This document shows positions 12,601-23,900 of a stretch of DNA of 64,000 bases, piece by piece; the first letter of the stretch is position 1, and every line of letters starts with the position of its first letter. Position numbers and translations under genes: made by a program. Origin of the DNA: Linyphia triangularis (Eukaryota; Arthropoda; Arachnida; Araneae; Linyphiidae); assembly GCA_963978545.1 (NCBI GenBank), contig OZ021721.1:107220366-107284365 (forward strand), written 5' to 3'. The notes beneath the pieces are model-generated. The model ran no database searches. It was given only the letters and a program-made list of their open reading frames with translations, and was not told the origin of the DNA.

Positions 12601-14986
12601 AAATGTTGGGCATAATTAGTGCTTTCAGAAAACCCAACTGCAAAAATTAGTGCGTCAATATTTTGGCCAAAATTGCGAATTTTAGCTTATTGCCTTATGT
12701 ACGTGAGCCTTAAACCGATGTAAATTATCACGCACTAATTGTATGACCGGTGACAAATTTTAGTGCTCAAATAGTGCTTTCAGAATCCCCAACCGCCAGA
12801 ATTAGTGCGTCAATATTTTGACCAAAATTGACCATAATGTAATAATAATTCACTAATCACTTGCGTTTCGTTGGCCCCGCCCACAAAAGCAATCATCATT
12901 CATTATATGTTAAAATGTTGGGCATAATTAGTGCTTTCAGAAAACCCAACTGCAAAAATTAGTGCGTCAATATTTTGGCCAAAATTGCGAATTTTAGCTT
13001 ATTGCCTTATGTACGTGAGCCTTAAACCGATGTAAATTATCACGCACTAATTGTATGACCGGTGCCAAATTTTAGTGCTCAAATAGTGCTTTCAGAATCC
13101 CCAACCGCCAGAATTAGTGCGTCAATATTTTGACCAAAATTGACCATAATGTAATAATAATTCACTAATCACTTGCGTTTCGTTGGCCCCGCCCATAAAA
13201 GCAATCAACATTCATTATATGTTAAAATGTTGGGCATAATTAGTGCTTTCAGAAAACCCAACTGCAAAAATTAGTGCGTCAATATTTTGGCCAAAATTGC
13301 GAATTTTAGCTTATTGCCTTATGTACGTGAGCCTTAAACCGATGTAAATTATCACGCACTAATTGTATGACCGGTGACAAATTTTAGTGCTCAAATAGTG
13401 CTTTCAGAATCCCCAACCGCCAGAATTAGTGCGTCAATATTTTGACCAAAATTGACCATAATGTAATAATAATTCACTAATCACTTGCGTTTCGTTGGCC
13501 CCGCCCACAAAAGCAATCATCATTCATTATATGTTAAAATGTTGGGCATAATTAGTGCTTTCAGAAAACCCAACTGCAAAAATTAGTGCGTCAATATTTT
13601 GGCCAAAATTGCGAATTTTAGCTTATTGCCTTATGTACGTGAGCCTTAAACCGATGTAAATTATCACGCACTAATTGTATGACCGGTGCCAAATTTTAGT
13701 GCTCAAATAGTGCTTTCAGAATCCCCAACCGCCAGAATTAGTGCGTCAATATTTTGACCAAAATTGACCATAATGTAATAATAATTCACTAATCACTTGC
13801 GTTTCGTTGGCCCCGCCCACAAAAGCAATCATCATTCATTATATGTTAAAATGTTGGGCATAATTAGTGCTTTCAGAAAACCCAATTGCAAAAATTAGTG
13901 CGTCAATATTTTGGCCAAAATTGCGAATTTTAGCTTATTGCCTTATGTACGCGAGCCTTAAACCGATGTAAATTATCACGCACTAATTGTATGACCGGTG
14001 ACAAATTTTAGTGCTCAAATAGTGCTTTCAGAATCCCCAACCGCCAGAATTAGTGCGTCAATATTTTGACCAAAATTGACCATAATGTAATAATAATTCA
14101 CTAATCACTTGCGTTTCGTTGGCCCCGCCCACAAAAGCAATCATCATTCATTATATGTTAAAATGTTGGGCATAATTAGTGCTTTCAGAAAACCCAACTG
14201 CAAAAATTAGTGCGTCAATATTTTGGCCAAAATTGCGAATTTTAGCTTATTGCCTTATGTACGTGAGCCTTAAACCGATGTAAATTATCACGCACTAATT
14301 GTATGACCGGTGCCAAATTTTAGTGCTCAAATAGTGCTTTCAGAATCCCCAACCGCCAGAATTAGTGCGTCAATATTTTGGCCAAAATTGACTATTTTGT
14401 AATAATTATTCACTTGTCACTTCCGTTTCGCTAGCCCCGCCCACAAAAGCAATCATCAATTATTATATGTTAAAATGTTGGGCATAATTAGTGCTTTCAG
14501 AAAACCCAACTGCAAAAATTAGTGCTTCAATATTTTGGCCAAAATTGCCAATTTTAGCTCATTGTCGAATGTACGTGAGCCTTAAACCTATGTAAATTAT
14601 CACGCACTAATTGTATGACCGGTGTCAAATTTTAGTGCTCAATGAGTGCTTTCAGAAAACCCAACTGCAAAAATTAGTGCGTCAATATTTTGGCCAAAAT
14701 TGCCAATTTTAGCTTATTGCCGAATGTACGCGAGCCTTAAACCGATGTAAATTATCGTGCAGTATTGTATGATCGGTGCCAAAATTTAGTGTTCAATGAG
14801 TGCTTTCAGAATCCGCAATCGCCAGAATTAGTGCGTCAGTATTTTGGCCAAAATTGACAATTTTGTAATAATAATTCACTAATCACTTCCGTTTCGTTGG
14901 CCCCGCCCACAGACGCACTAATTGTCTCGCATATGCAAACATTTAGTGCTCAATTAGTGCTTTCAGAATACCCAACTGCCTTAATG
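9603..14986 (+). repeat. left 312-bp higher-order tandem array
   Basis: The GC-rich box CGTTGGCCCCGCCCAC recurs at about 312-bp spacing (for example near 12241, 12553 and 12865), with occasional 468-bp gaps. The unit is therefore built from ~156-bp monomers in two main types. Both monomers share TTAGTGCTTTCAGAA, then AATTAGTGCGTCAATATTTT and usually the palindrome TTTTGGCCAAAA. About 31 monomers lie between 10069 and 14900. No open reading frame runs through it. Confidence 0.95.
9606..9762. repeat. terminal 157-bp unit with its own inverted ends
   Basis: The outermost monomer is bounded by perfect 22-bp inverted repeats (9606-9627 and 9741-9762, core CGTTGGCCCCGCCCAC). It thus looks like a complete miniature inverted-repeat element of monomer length. 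The mirror copy sits at the right end of the element (about 25641-25797). Confidence 0.85.
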
Positions 14987-16420
14987 CCAACAAAATTACC
15001 AACTATCGTGACTTATATTTATTTCGCGAAATGAAAACTGAAAAGTCAGGTATTGAAAAAAGTATTGAAGAGGCAGTTCCGTCTTTACCTCATTGCTTTG
15101 CCCATCCAGAGCCACCTTGAAATATTATTTAAAATAGAAGAAGTCCCCAGTTTTCAATTACTTTGATAAAATATATGAAATTTTTTAGAAATAAAATAGT
15201 ATAATTGTAAATATTTTGGTCAAGATACTGACCGTCTACCAATGTAATGGTATGTAAATCTAATACTCTTTTGCTATTGAGTTGCTTCTGAACTCAATAA
15301 ATGAACTACGGAACCCAGGAACTACGTCTTGGTAAATGTATTCGCGGCTGCCTAGTCTTGACTGATAAGGTAAACACTTTTATTGGTTTAGTCCTCTCCT
15401 CCCTTGAACTCTGACCTCACCCCTCTTCACATCCCCCAATTCACTTTTTCCACACGTTCTTTGAGAGTTGAAAGAACAGTGGGGTGATGGTTCATAGGGG
15501 AAGCAAAATCGAAGGAATTAGGGCAAATTTTAAGGATTAAGGGTGGCTTCATATGTGTTGAGAATTACGCTTGTGATGGAATTCTTTTAGCTTCTTTTTC
15601 TTCAATCTACTCCTATAGAAATAAGAGCATTGAATCGAACTGTAGTGTTTACAAAGCAGTTGAAAGTATACGAATATATATATATATTTTTTTATTACCG
15701 AGGTGTTATGACGCATATTTTAAGCTATACTGGAACATCTTTTTGGGGTTCCATTCAACCAGTATTATTTGTAGGCTCCTACGTTTTGGTTAAAACTGTG
15801 GTATTTGCATCAAGAGAATACACAAAGTATTTCTTACTTCTGAAATTGCGCTTTAATTTAGGAATAAAATGTTTTTTAAATGTTTAAGTTACGTTTTTTA
15901 AACATATTGGTCATACATAATTGAGTCATCTTTATTCTCTTTTGTCTACTTCATAATTCGTATTTTTTCTCCCTTTCTTTTCTGCCCTTCTTTTTTCAAA
16001 CTGAGAAGTTATTGTGAAGGGGCTGGTGTTCTCTATCCCCCTCCTCTGGAAGCGCACTGGTGTTCCGAGTGATTACTCTATTTGCTTATTTTTTTAAGAA
16101 CACCAAATTTATTTTAAGAAATTTTATTAAATATATATTTAGCTAAGTGCATGTTTTCCTTCAACATACTATAAATCTTTCATCAAAAATGTATGAAAAA
16201 TTGAGATCAAAATTAATAATAATTGGACATCAATGAATTTTTTTTTTTTTTAATTTTTCTTTTATTTTGTGAGAGCAAGGTGTTTCCTTCTTCTCACAAA
16301 GAAAATTTCATGGTGAAAGAAAATTCAAATGTATCTGAATCCTCATGGTTTATTTCAGAATGTGGTAATTTATAAAGCAAATTTGTGAAGGTCAATAATT
16401 TTGCTCTGGGCTCAGTATAT

Positions 16421-17100
16421 TGTTGCGTGGAAGGGTTCGAAAGATTTAAAGCCAAAGCAGATCAAAACTTGCAGAAATTTCTTCCAATGTAATTCTTCAC
16501 AGATTCTCTTACAGCTCCAGAACTTCTCGTTCTAGTAGACACAATACAGCTCTTTTTACAACGATAGAACATAAAACAGCAGTTAAAAACTCGACAACAC
16601 AACTGCTAAATCGCCGCAAAAGACAATGCAATGCAGTTCGCTTTCGGAACTCAGTATCAGTAATTCCAGTCAATTAATGGACTCCGCTAACAACTTACGG
16701 ACTCGAAATCAACTACTCCCTCCATCACCCGCTCTCCTGAGCTTTTATAGGGGAGAAGAACATACGTGAACCATCTTGAAACTCCTAGAGATAGATATTT
16801 GGAGAACTTTCCAGATCGTAATCAAAAAGTCCTATACATGTACATGGCGACAAAAATTAGTCGCCAAAACCGTCACCAACTTGGCGAGATTGCCATTACC
16901 ATAATGTTAAATGCCCCGCTCCTTAAAACTCGCTTCCCATAGTTACCTCTGTAAAACTCGTTATAAAGCACAAGACCCTTATTGCAGGGAAGCCAAGCTC
17001 AGACGAACTATTGCACTGCCTTATGCGAAATGTACATAAATTTTCCTATTTACAAAATTAACACTACGAAATATTTACAAATATGCAAAAATTCGTAGCA
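16421..17100 (-). mobile_element. solo LTR (Ty3/gypsy-type), 680 bp
   Basis: Read on the minus strand it begins TGCTACGAATTTTTG and ends ACGCAACA. It has a TATA-like CTATAAAAGCTC before the presumed transcription start. A 4-bp duplication ATAT flanks both ends. No primer-binding site, polypurine tract or internal region adjoins it, so it is a solo LTR. The gypsy assignment rests on TG...CA ends and a 4-bp TSD. Confidence 0.85.
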
Positions 17101-18407
17101 ATATGGAATCATTTTTAATCAAAAAGGAATTTTTTTCTCGTATTATCATCAATCACAATTTTGCAGTAGAATTATGTTTATTTAAGTGACTGTGAACAAA
17201 AAAGAGAAGTCAAAAGGAGCTGTTAGCCCATCCCAACAGTATTCAATACTAAGCACTATTTTATATATTCTTCAAATGAAGCAATTGTAAAATAATTGCT
17301 TTAATATTCTATCACAGTTGAATTAGTTTTTAAGCAGAAATATGTTACACTCAACTTTGAAATAACATTTCTGAATAAAGCACGGGAATAAAAAATATTT
17401 TAAAAGGTAAGACATATATCTAATATAGGAAACAGTAATTTATTTTCGGAGTTTCATTGCTCAGTGTTTTGAATATTTTAGAAATATTCAATATAAATCA
17501 AGGTAAATATTTACAATCTATTAGTATAAAAAATAAAGTATGATGTCATGTATAGTGTTTTCTTGCTTGTTTTATTTTAATTTTGGGAATGTTTGCATTC
17601 ATTTTGTATGATATTCTGGTCCACCTTAATTAAACTGCTATGCAGATAAAGTGTAGGTGACAATTACATGAACCAGTATTTTCATAATGTATTTTCCTAT
17701 TTGATGTTGTTGTTATGAATGTTAAAAAGATGTATTTTTTGCCAAAAAAATAACAAGTACTAATGGTGGAATTATAAACTATATACCTATCAAAAATACA
17801 AAAATCATTTAAATTTACATTGAGAGCCTATTTTTAATCTGTAGATAATAGCAAAAGTACTTGAAGTATGAAATATCTAGCTCTTATAAATAAAAACATT
17901 TAAATTTCTGTAGAGTCCAATTTTTATAGCACTAAAGGAATTGTTTCGGGAGGGTTGATATCCTTCACATACCATGTCCTATCACAAGTATGGGCCACCT
18001 AGTTACAAAAGAGCAAAATTGCTAATGGTGCACATCACTCTACATTTCAATCTTGACTCGCAATGGAATAGAATGTTATCTTTTTGAGATCCGAACATTC
18101 TTAACCAAAATTGACAGACAAATATCATTACTTCTGAAGACAAACCAAGTTGTAACTTCTCATCAATCCACACTTCAGAACAAGTGTTCGACCTTCTTTT
18201 CGATAAAAGTAATCCGACACGTGGGGGATAAGAGGGGGGGGGGGGCTATAAATGTTTCAAGTAAGAAGGGGATATCTACGTTGCACCCAAATAACACAGA
18301 CCTCCCACTACCAAGCACCAACATATAAAGCTGATCCCGGTCGGAGTTTCGCTCATCTCTAACAGTTCAAGAAGGGTTTTAGAAAGGCGGCTCGGCAAAT
18401 TTCCAAA

Positions 18408-18692
18408 AAAGTTAGTTGAGTCCGTTAGTTGACTGGAATTACTGAGTTAGCTGTCTCTCAGCGAGCATTCAGAGAGTTCCGAAAGTGAACTGTATTGCAT
18501 TGTCTTTTGCGGCGATTTGTAGCAGTTGTGTTGTCAAGTTTTTAACTGCTGTATTGTGCTCTATTGTTGTTGGTCTACTAGAACGAGAAGTTCGGGAGTT
18601 ATAAGAGAATCTGTGAAGAGTTATATAGGAATAAATTTCTGCAAGTTTTGATCTGCTTTGGCTTCAAGTCTTTTGAACCTATCCACGCAACA
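18408..18692 (+). mobile_element. partial solo LTR, 3' portion
   Basis: It matches the downstream part of the LTR family (GACTGGAATTACTGAG, GCATTGTCTTTTGCGGCGAT, then AATAAATTTCTGCAAGTTTT with a polyA signal) and ends CCACGCAACA. The 5' half with the TATA box is missing. Confidence 0.85.
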
Positions 18693-19070
18693 ATATATAT
18701 GTAATATTATTTCATATGAATTTATTACATCTTAATATCCATGACATTTTATTTGTAAAATTAATTTTATTTATAGAAAAAAAAATTTCATGTTTATATA
18801 AATTTTCTTAAAACGAAAATTTTCTTTTAAAAGGGGCTCATGTATAGTAATGAAAAATTGAGTTGATGAAATGAGTTCTGTTCCTATTATTAGGATCTCC
18901 TACTGTTATTAGGATTATTTCTGCAAAATTTTCTTTCAAAAGCATCCAATTTTCAATTTCAGATGGCAGCACTAGAGAAATAAATGCCAACCAATCAGCG
19001 AGCTGCATTATTTTCTCTTGTTCGAATGCAAGTAAAGGTAGCTAATATGCGTCCCTGACATTGTCGCTAT

Positions 19071-19790
19071 TGTTGCGTAGATGGGTTAGAAAGATTTGAA
19101 ACCAACTCAGATCAAAACTTGCAGAAATTTATTCCGATATACTCTTCACAGATTTTTTTAGAAAACCTGAACTTCTCATTCTAAAAGACTCAATACAGCT
19201 CTTTACACATCAACAGAGCTCAAATAGCAGTTAAAAAAACTTCACAACTGCTACAAATCGTCGCAAAAGACAATGCAATACAGTTCGCTTTAGAACTACT
19301 CTGAATGCTCACTGAGACTCAGTATCTCAACTCAGTAATTCCAGTCAACTAACGGACTCAATTAACTCCATCACACGCTCTCTTGGACTTATATAGGGGA
19401 GGCGAACCTTCGTGAATCTTCTAGAGATAGATATTTGGAGAACTTTCCAGATCGTAGTCGAAATATCCTATACATGTACATGGGGACCGAAAATGTCACC
19501 AAATGGTCGTCAAGTTTGGTGACAAAAATTAGTCGCCAAAATTGTTGCCAACTTGGCTCTATATCGCCAATTTGGCAAGATTTCCATTACCATAATGTTA
19601 AATGCCCTGCTCCTTGTAAAACTCGCTTCCCAGCTTTATCTCTGTAAAACTCGTTATTAAGCATTAATAGACACATTGCAGGAAAGCGAAGTTAAGACGA
19701 ACTATTGCACTGCCTTATGCGAAATGTACATAAATGTTCTTATTTACAAAATTAACGAATATATTTACAAATATACAAAAATTCGTAACA
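19071..19790 (-). mobile_element. solo LTR, 720 bp
   Basis: Complete LTR on the minus strand: TGTTACGAATTTTTG start, ACGCAACA end, TATA-like motif TATATAAG. Flanked by a 4-bp duplication (CTAT on the plus strand). Confidence 0.9.
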
Positions 19791-19882
19791 CTATTATAAA
19801 AGTCGCAGTGCTTCGCGTAGGTAATTTTGTGTGATAGCAATAATCTGCCGGAATTTTACGAAGAATTTTCCCAGAATTTGTT

Positions 19883-19977
19883 TCCGACCAAACGGTATAG
19901 TGGTTAGCGTGCTAAATTCTAGATCGCGAGGTTGCGGGTTCGAGTCCCGTGTTAGGCATGGGTGTTTATAAATGTAT
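19883..19977 (+). mobile_element. SINE fragment, 3' truncated at an LTR
   Basis: The tRNA-like head of the SINE family runs from CCGACCAAACGG through GGTTCGAGTCCCG to ATAAATGTAT and stops exactly where the LTR at 19978 begins. The SINE tail is not found beyond the LTR, so sequence was lost there. Confidence 0.9.
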
Positions 19978-20756
19978 TGTTATTACTAATTTCTGTATAT
20001 TTGTAAATATTTCGTAGTATTAATTATGTAAAAAAGGAAAATGTATGTACATTTCGCATAAGGCAGTGAAAGAGTTGACTTCACTTCGCTTTCCTGCAAT
20101 GCGTCTCTTAATGCTTGAAAACGAGTTCTACAGGGATCATGCATGAAAACAAGTTTTACAAGGGGCAGGCTATTTAACATTATGGTAAATGGCAATCTCC
20201 CAAGTTGGCGACGGTTTTGGCCTACTTTTGGTTGCTAAATTTGGTGAGAATTCGCAAAATGTCGCCAAACTTTTCGATCATTTTTCTACATTTTCGGTAC
20301 ATGTATAGGTACATGTATCCCATGTACATCATGTATAGGTACATGTATCCCATGTACATGTATAGGACTTTTCGTTTACGATCTAGAAAGTTCTCCAAAT
20401 TTCTCTCTCTGGAAGGTTCGTGAAGATTCACCACTCCTATATAAGGACGGCCGTGAGTAGAGTTAGTCAGTTCGTGGATTTTGAGTCACTGAATTAGTTG
20501 ACTGGAGATACTGAGTCTCAGTGAGCATTCTAAAGTGAACTGTATTGCATTGTCTTTTGCGGTGATATAGCAGTGGTGTTGTCAAGTTTATAGCTGCTGT
20601 TTTGTGCTCTATTGTTGTGAAAAGAGCTGTATTGTGTCTACTAGAACGAGAAGTTCTGGAGTTGTAAAGGAATCTGTGAAGAGTTATAGTAGAATAAATT
20701 TCTGCAAGTTTTGATCTGCTTTGGCTTCAAATCTTTCGAACCCATCAAACGCAACA
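19978..20756 (+). mobile_element. solo LTR, 779 bp
   Basis: Same LTR family, plus strand, starting TGTTATTACTAATTTC and ending ACGCAACA. It includes a tandem of TACATGTATCCCATGTACAT around 20300-20360 that is palindromic and absent or single in the other copies. The target duplication is not clear (GTAT before, ATAG after), which suggests recombination. It lies in inverted orientation to the LTR at 19071-19790. Confidence 0.85.
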
Positions 20757-20904
20757 ATAGTATATATTTCATGTAATGTGAATTTTGATGTCCTAAGTTT
20801 ATTTTTAACTATGGAATCTTTCTGGTGATATTTGAATGGCATTCGAAAATGTCAGCCGAACAAATAAAATTGTATTCTATTGAATCCGTATCTATGATGA
20901 TATG

Positions 20905-23900
20905 CGGGTACATTCCGCAATAAGTTGAAATTGACGATTTTGGCCAAAATATTGACGCACTAATTATGGCGGTTGGAGATTCTGAAAGCACTCATTGAGC
21001 ACTAAAATTTGGCCCCGGTCATACAATTAGTGCGTGATAATTTACATCGGTTTAAGGCTCGCGTACATAAGGCAATAAGCTAAAATTCGCAATTTTGGCC
21101 AAAATATTGACGCACTAATTTTTGCAGTTGGGTTTTCTGAAAGCACTAATTATGCCCAACATTTTAACATATAATGAATGTTGATTGCTTTTATGGGCGG
21201 GGCCAACGAAACGCAAGTGATTAGTGAATTATTATTACATTATGGTCAATTTTGGCCAAAATATTGACGCACTAATTCTGGCGGTTGGGGATTCTGAAAG
21301 CACTCATTGAGCACTAAAATTTGGCACCGGTCATACAATTAGTGCGTGATAATTTACATCGGTTTAATGCTCGCGTACATAAGGCAATAGGCTAAAATTC
21401 GCAATTTTGGCCAAAATATTGACGCACTAATTTTTGCAGTTGGGTTTTCTGAAAGCACTAATTATGCCCAACATTTTAACATATAATGAATGTTGATTGC
21501 TTTTATGGGCGGGGCCAACGAAACGCAAGTGATTAGTGAATTATTATTACATTATGGTCAATTTTGGCCAAAATATTGACGCACTAATTCTGGCGGTTGG
21601 GGATTCTGAAAGCACTATTTGAGCACTAAAATTTGGCACCGGTCATACAATTAGTGCGTGATAATTTACATCGGTTTAAGGCTCGCGTACATAAGGCTCG
21701 CGTACATAAGGCAATAGGCTAAAATTCGCAATTTTGGCCAAAATATTGACGCACTAATTTTTGCAGTTGGGTTTTCTGAAAGCAATAATTATGCCCAACA
21801 TTTTAACATATAATGAATGTTGATTGCTTTTATGGGCGGGGCCAACGAAACGCAAGTGATTAGTGAATTATTATTACATTATGGTCAATTTTGGCCAAAA
21901 TATTGACGCACTAATTCTGGCGGTTGGGGATTCTGAAAGCACTATTTGAGCACTAAAATTTGGCACCGGTCATACAATTAGTGCGTGATAATTTACATCG
22001 GTTTAAAGCTCGCGTACATTCGGCAATAAGCTAAAGTTGGCAATTTTGGCCAAAATATTGACGCACTAATTTTTGCAATTTGGTTTTCTAAAAGCACTAA
22101 TTATGCCCAACATTTTAACATATAATAATTGATGATTGCTTTTGTGGGCGGGGCCAACGAAACGGAAGTGACAAGTGAATAATTATTACAAAATAGTCAA
22201 TTTTGGCCAAAATATTGACGCACTAATTCTGGCGTTTGGGGAATCTGAAAGCACTCATTGAGCACTAAAATTTGGCACCGGTCATACAATTAGTGCGTGA
22301 TAATTTACATCGGTTTATGGCTCGCGTACATTCGGCAATAAGCTAAAATTGGCAATTTTGGCCAAAATATTGACGCACTAATTTTTGCAGTTGGGTTTTC
22401 TGAAAGCACTAATTATGCCCAACATTTTAACATATAATGATTGATGATTGCTTTTGTGGGCGGGGCCAACGAAACGGAAGTGATTAGTGAATTATTATTA
22501 CATTATGGTCAATTTTGGCCAAAATATTGACGCACTAATTCTGGCTGTTGGGGATTCTGAAAGCACTCATTGAGCACTAAAATTTGGCACCGGTCATACA
22601 ATTAGTGCGTGATAATTTACATCGGTTTAAGGCTCGCGTACATAAGGCAATAGGCTAAAATTCGCAATTTTGGCCAAAATATTGACGCACTAATTTTTGC
22701 AGTTGGGTTTTCTGAAAGCACTAATTATGCCCAACATTTTAACATATAATGAATGTTGATTGCTTTTATGGGCGGGGCCAACGAAACGCAAGTGATTAGT
22801 GAATTATTATTACATTATGGTCAATTTTGGCCAAAATATTGACGCACTAATTCTGGCGGTTGGGGATTCTGAAAGCACTCATTGAGCACTAAAATTTGGC
22901 ACCGGTCATACAATTAGTGCGTGATAATTTACATCGGTTTAAGGCTCGCGTACATAAGGCAATAGGCAAAAATTCGCAATTTTGGCCAAAATATTGACGC
23001 ACTAATTTTTGCAGTTGGGTTTTCTGAAAGCACTAATTATGCCCAACATTTTAACATATAATGAATGTTGATTGCTTTTATGGGCGGGGCCAACGAAACG
23101 CAAGTGATTAGTGAATTATTATTACATTATGGTCAATTTTGGCCAAAATATTGACGCACTAATTCTGGCGGTTGGGGATTCTGAAAGCACTATTTGAGCA
23201 CTAAAATTTGGCACCGGTCATACAATTAGTGCGTGATAATTTACATCGGTTTAAAGCTCGCGTACATTCGGCAATAAGCTAAAGTTGGCAATTTTGGCCA
23301 AAATATTGACGCACTAATTTTTGCAATTTGGTTTTCTAAAAGCACTAATTATGCCCAACATTTTAACATATAATAATTGATGATTGCTTTTGTGGGCGGG
23401 CCTAGCGAAACGGAAGTGACAGGTGAATAATTATTACAAAATAGTCAATATTGGCCAAAATATTGACGCACTAATTCTGGCGGTTGGGGATTCTGAAAGC
23501 ACTCATGGAGCACTAAAATTTGTCACCGGTCATACAATTAGTGCGTGATAATTTACATCGGTTTAAGGCTCGCGTACATAAGGCTCGCGTACATAAGGCA
23601 ATAGGCTAAAATTCGCAATTTTGGCCAAAATATTGACGCACTAATTTTTGCAGTTGGGTTTTCTGAAAGCAATAATTATGCCCAACATTTTAACATATAA
23701 TGAATGTTGATTGCTTTTATGGGCGGGGCCAACGAAACGCAAGTGATTAGTGAATTATTATTACATTATGGTCAATTTTGGCCAAAATATTGACGCACTA
23801 ATTCTGGCGGTTGGGGATTCTGAAAGCACTCATTGAGCACTAAAATTTGGCACCGGTCATACAATTAGTGCGTGATAATTTACATCGGTTTAAGGCTCGC

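Larger units (their letters stand above)
14987..20904. other. central spacer of the giant element
   Basis: AT-rich non-coding spacer between the inverted arrays. It carries LTR copies at 16421-17100, 18408-18692, 19071-19790 and 19978-20756 and a SINE fragment at 19883-19977. The remaining stretches (14987-16420, 17101-18407, 18693-19070) show no recognised domain. Short open frames at 15630 and 18053 have no detectable similarity. Confidence 0.7.
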
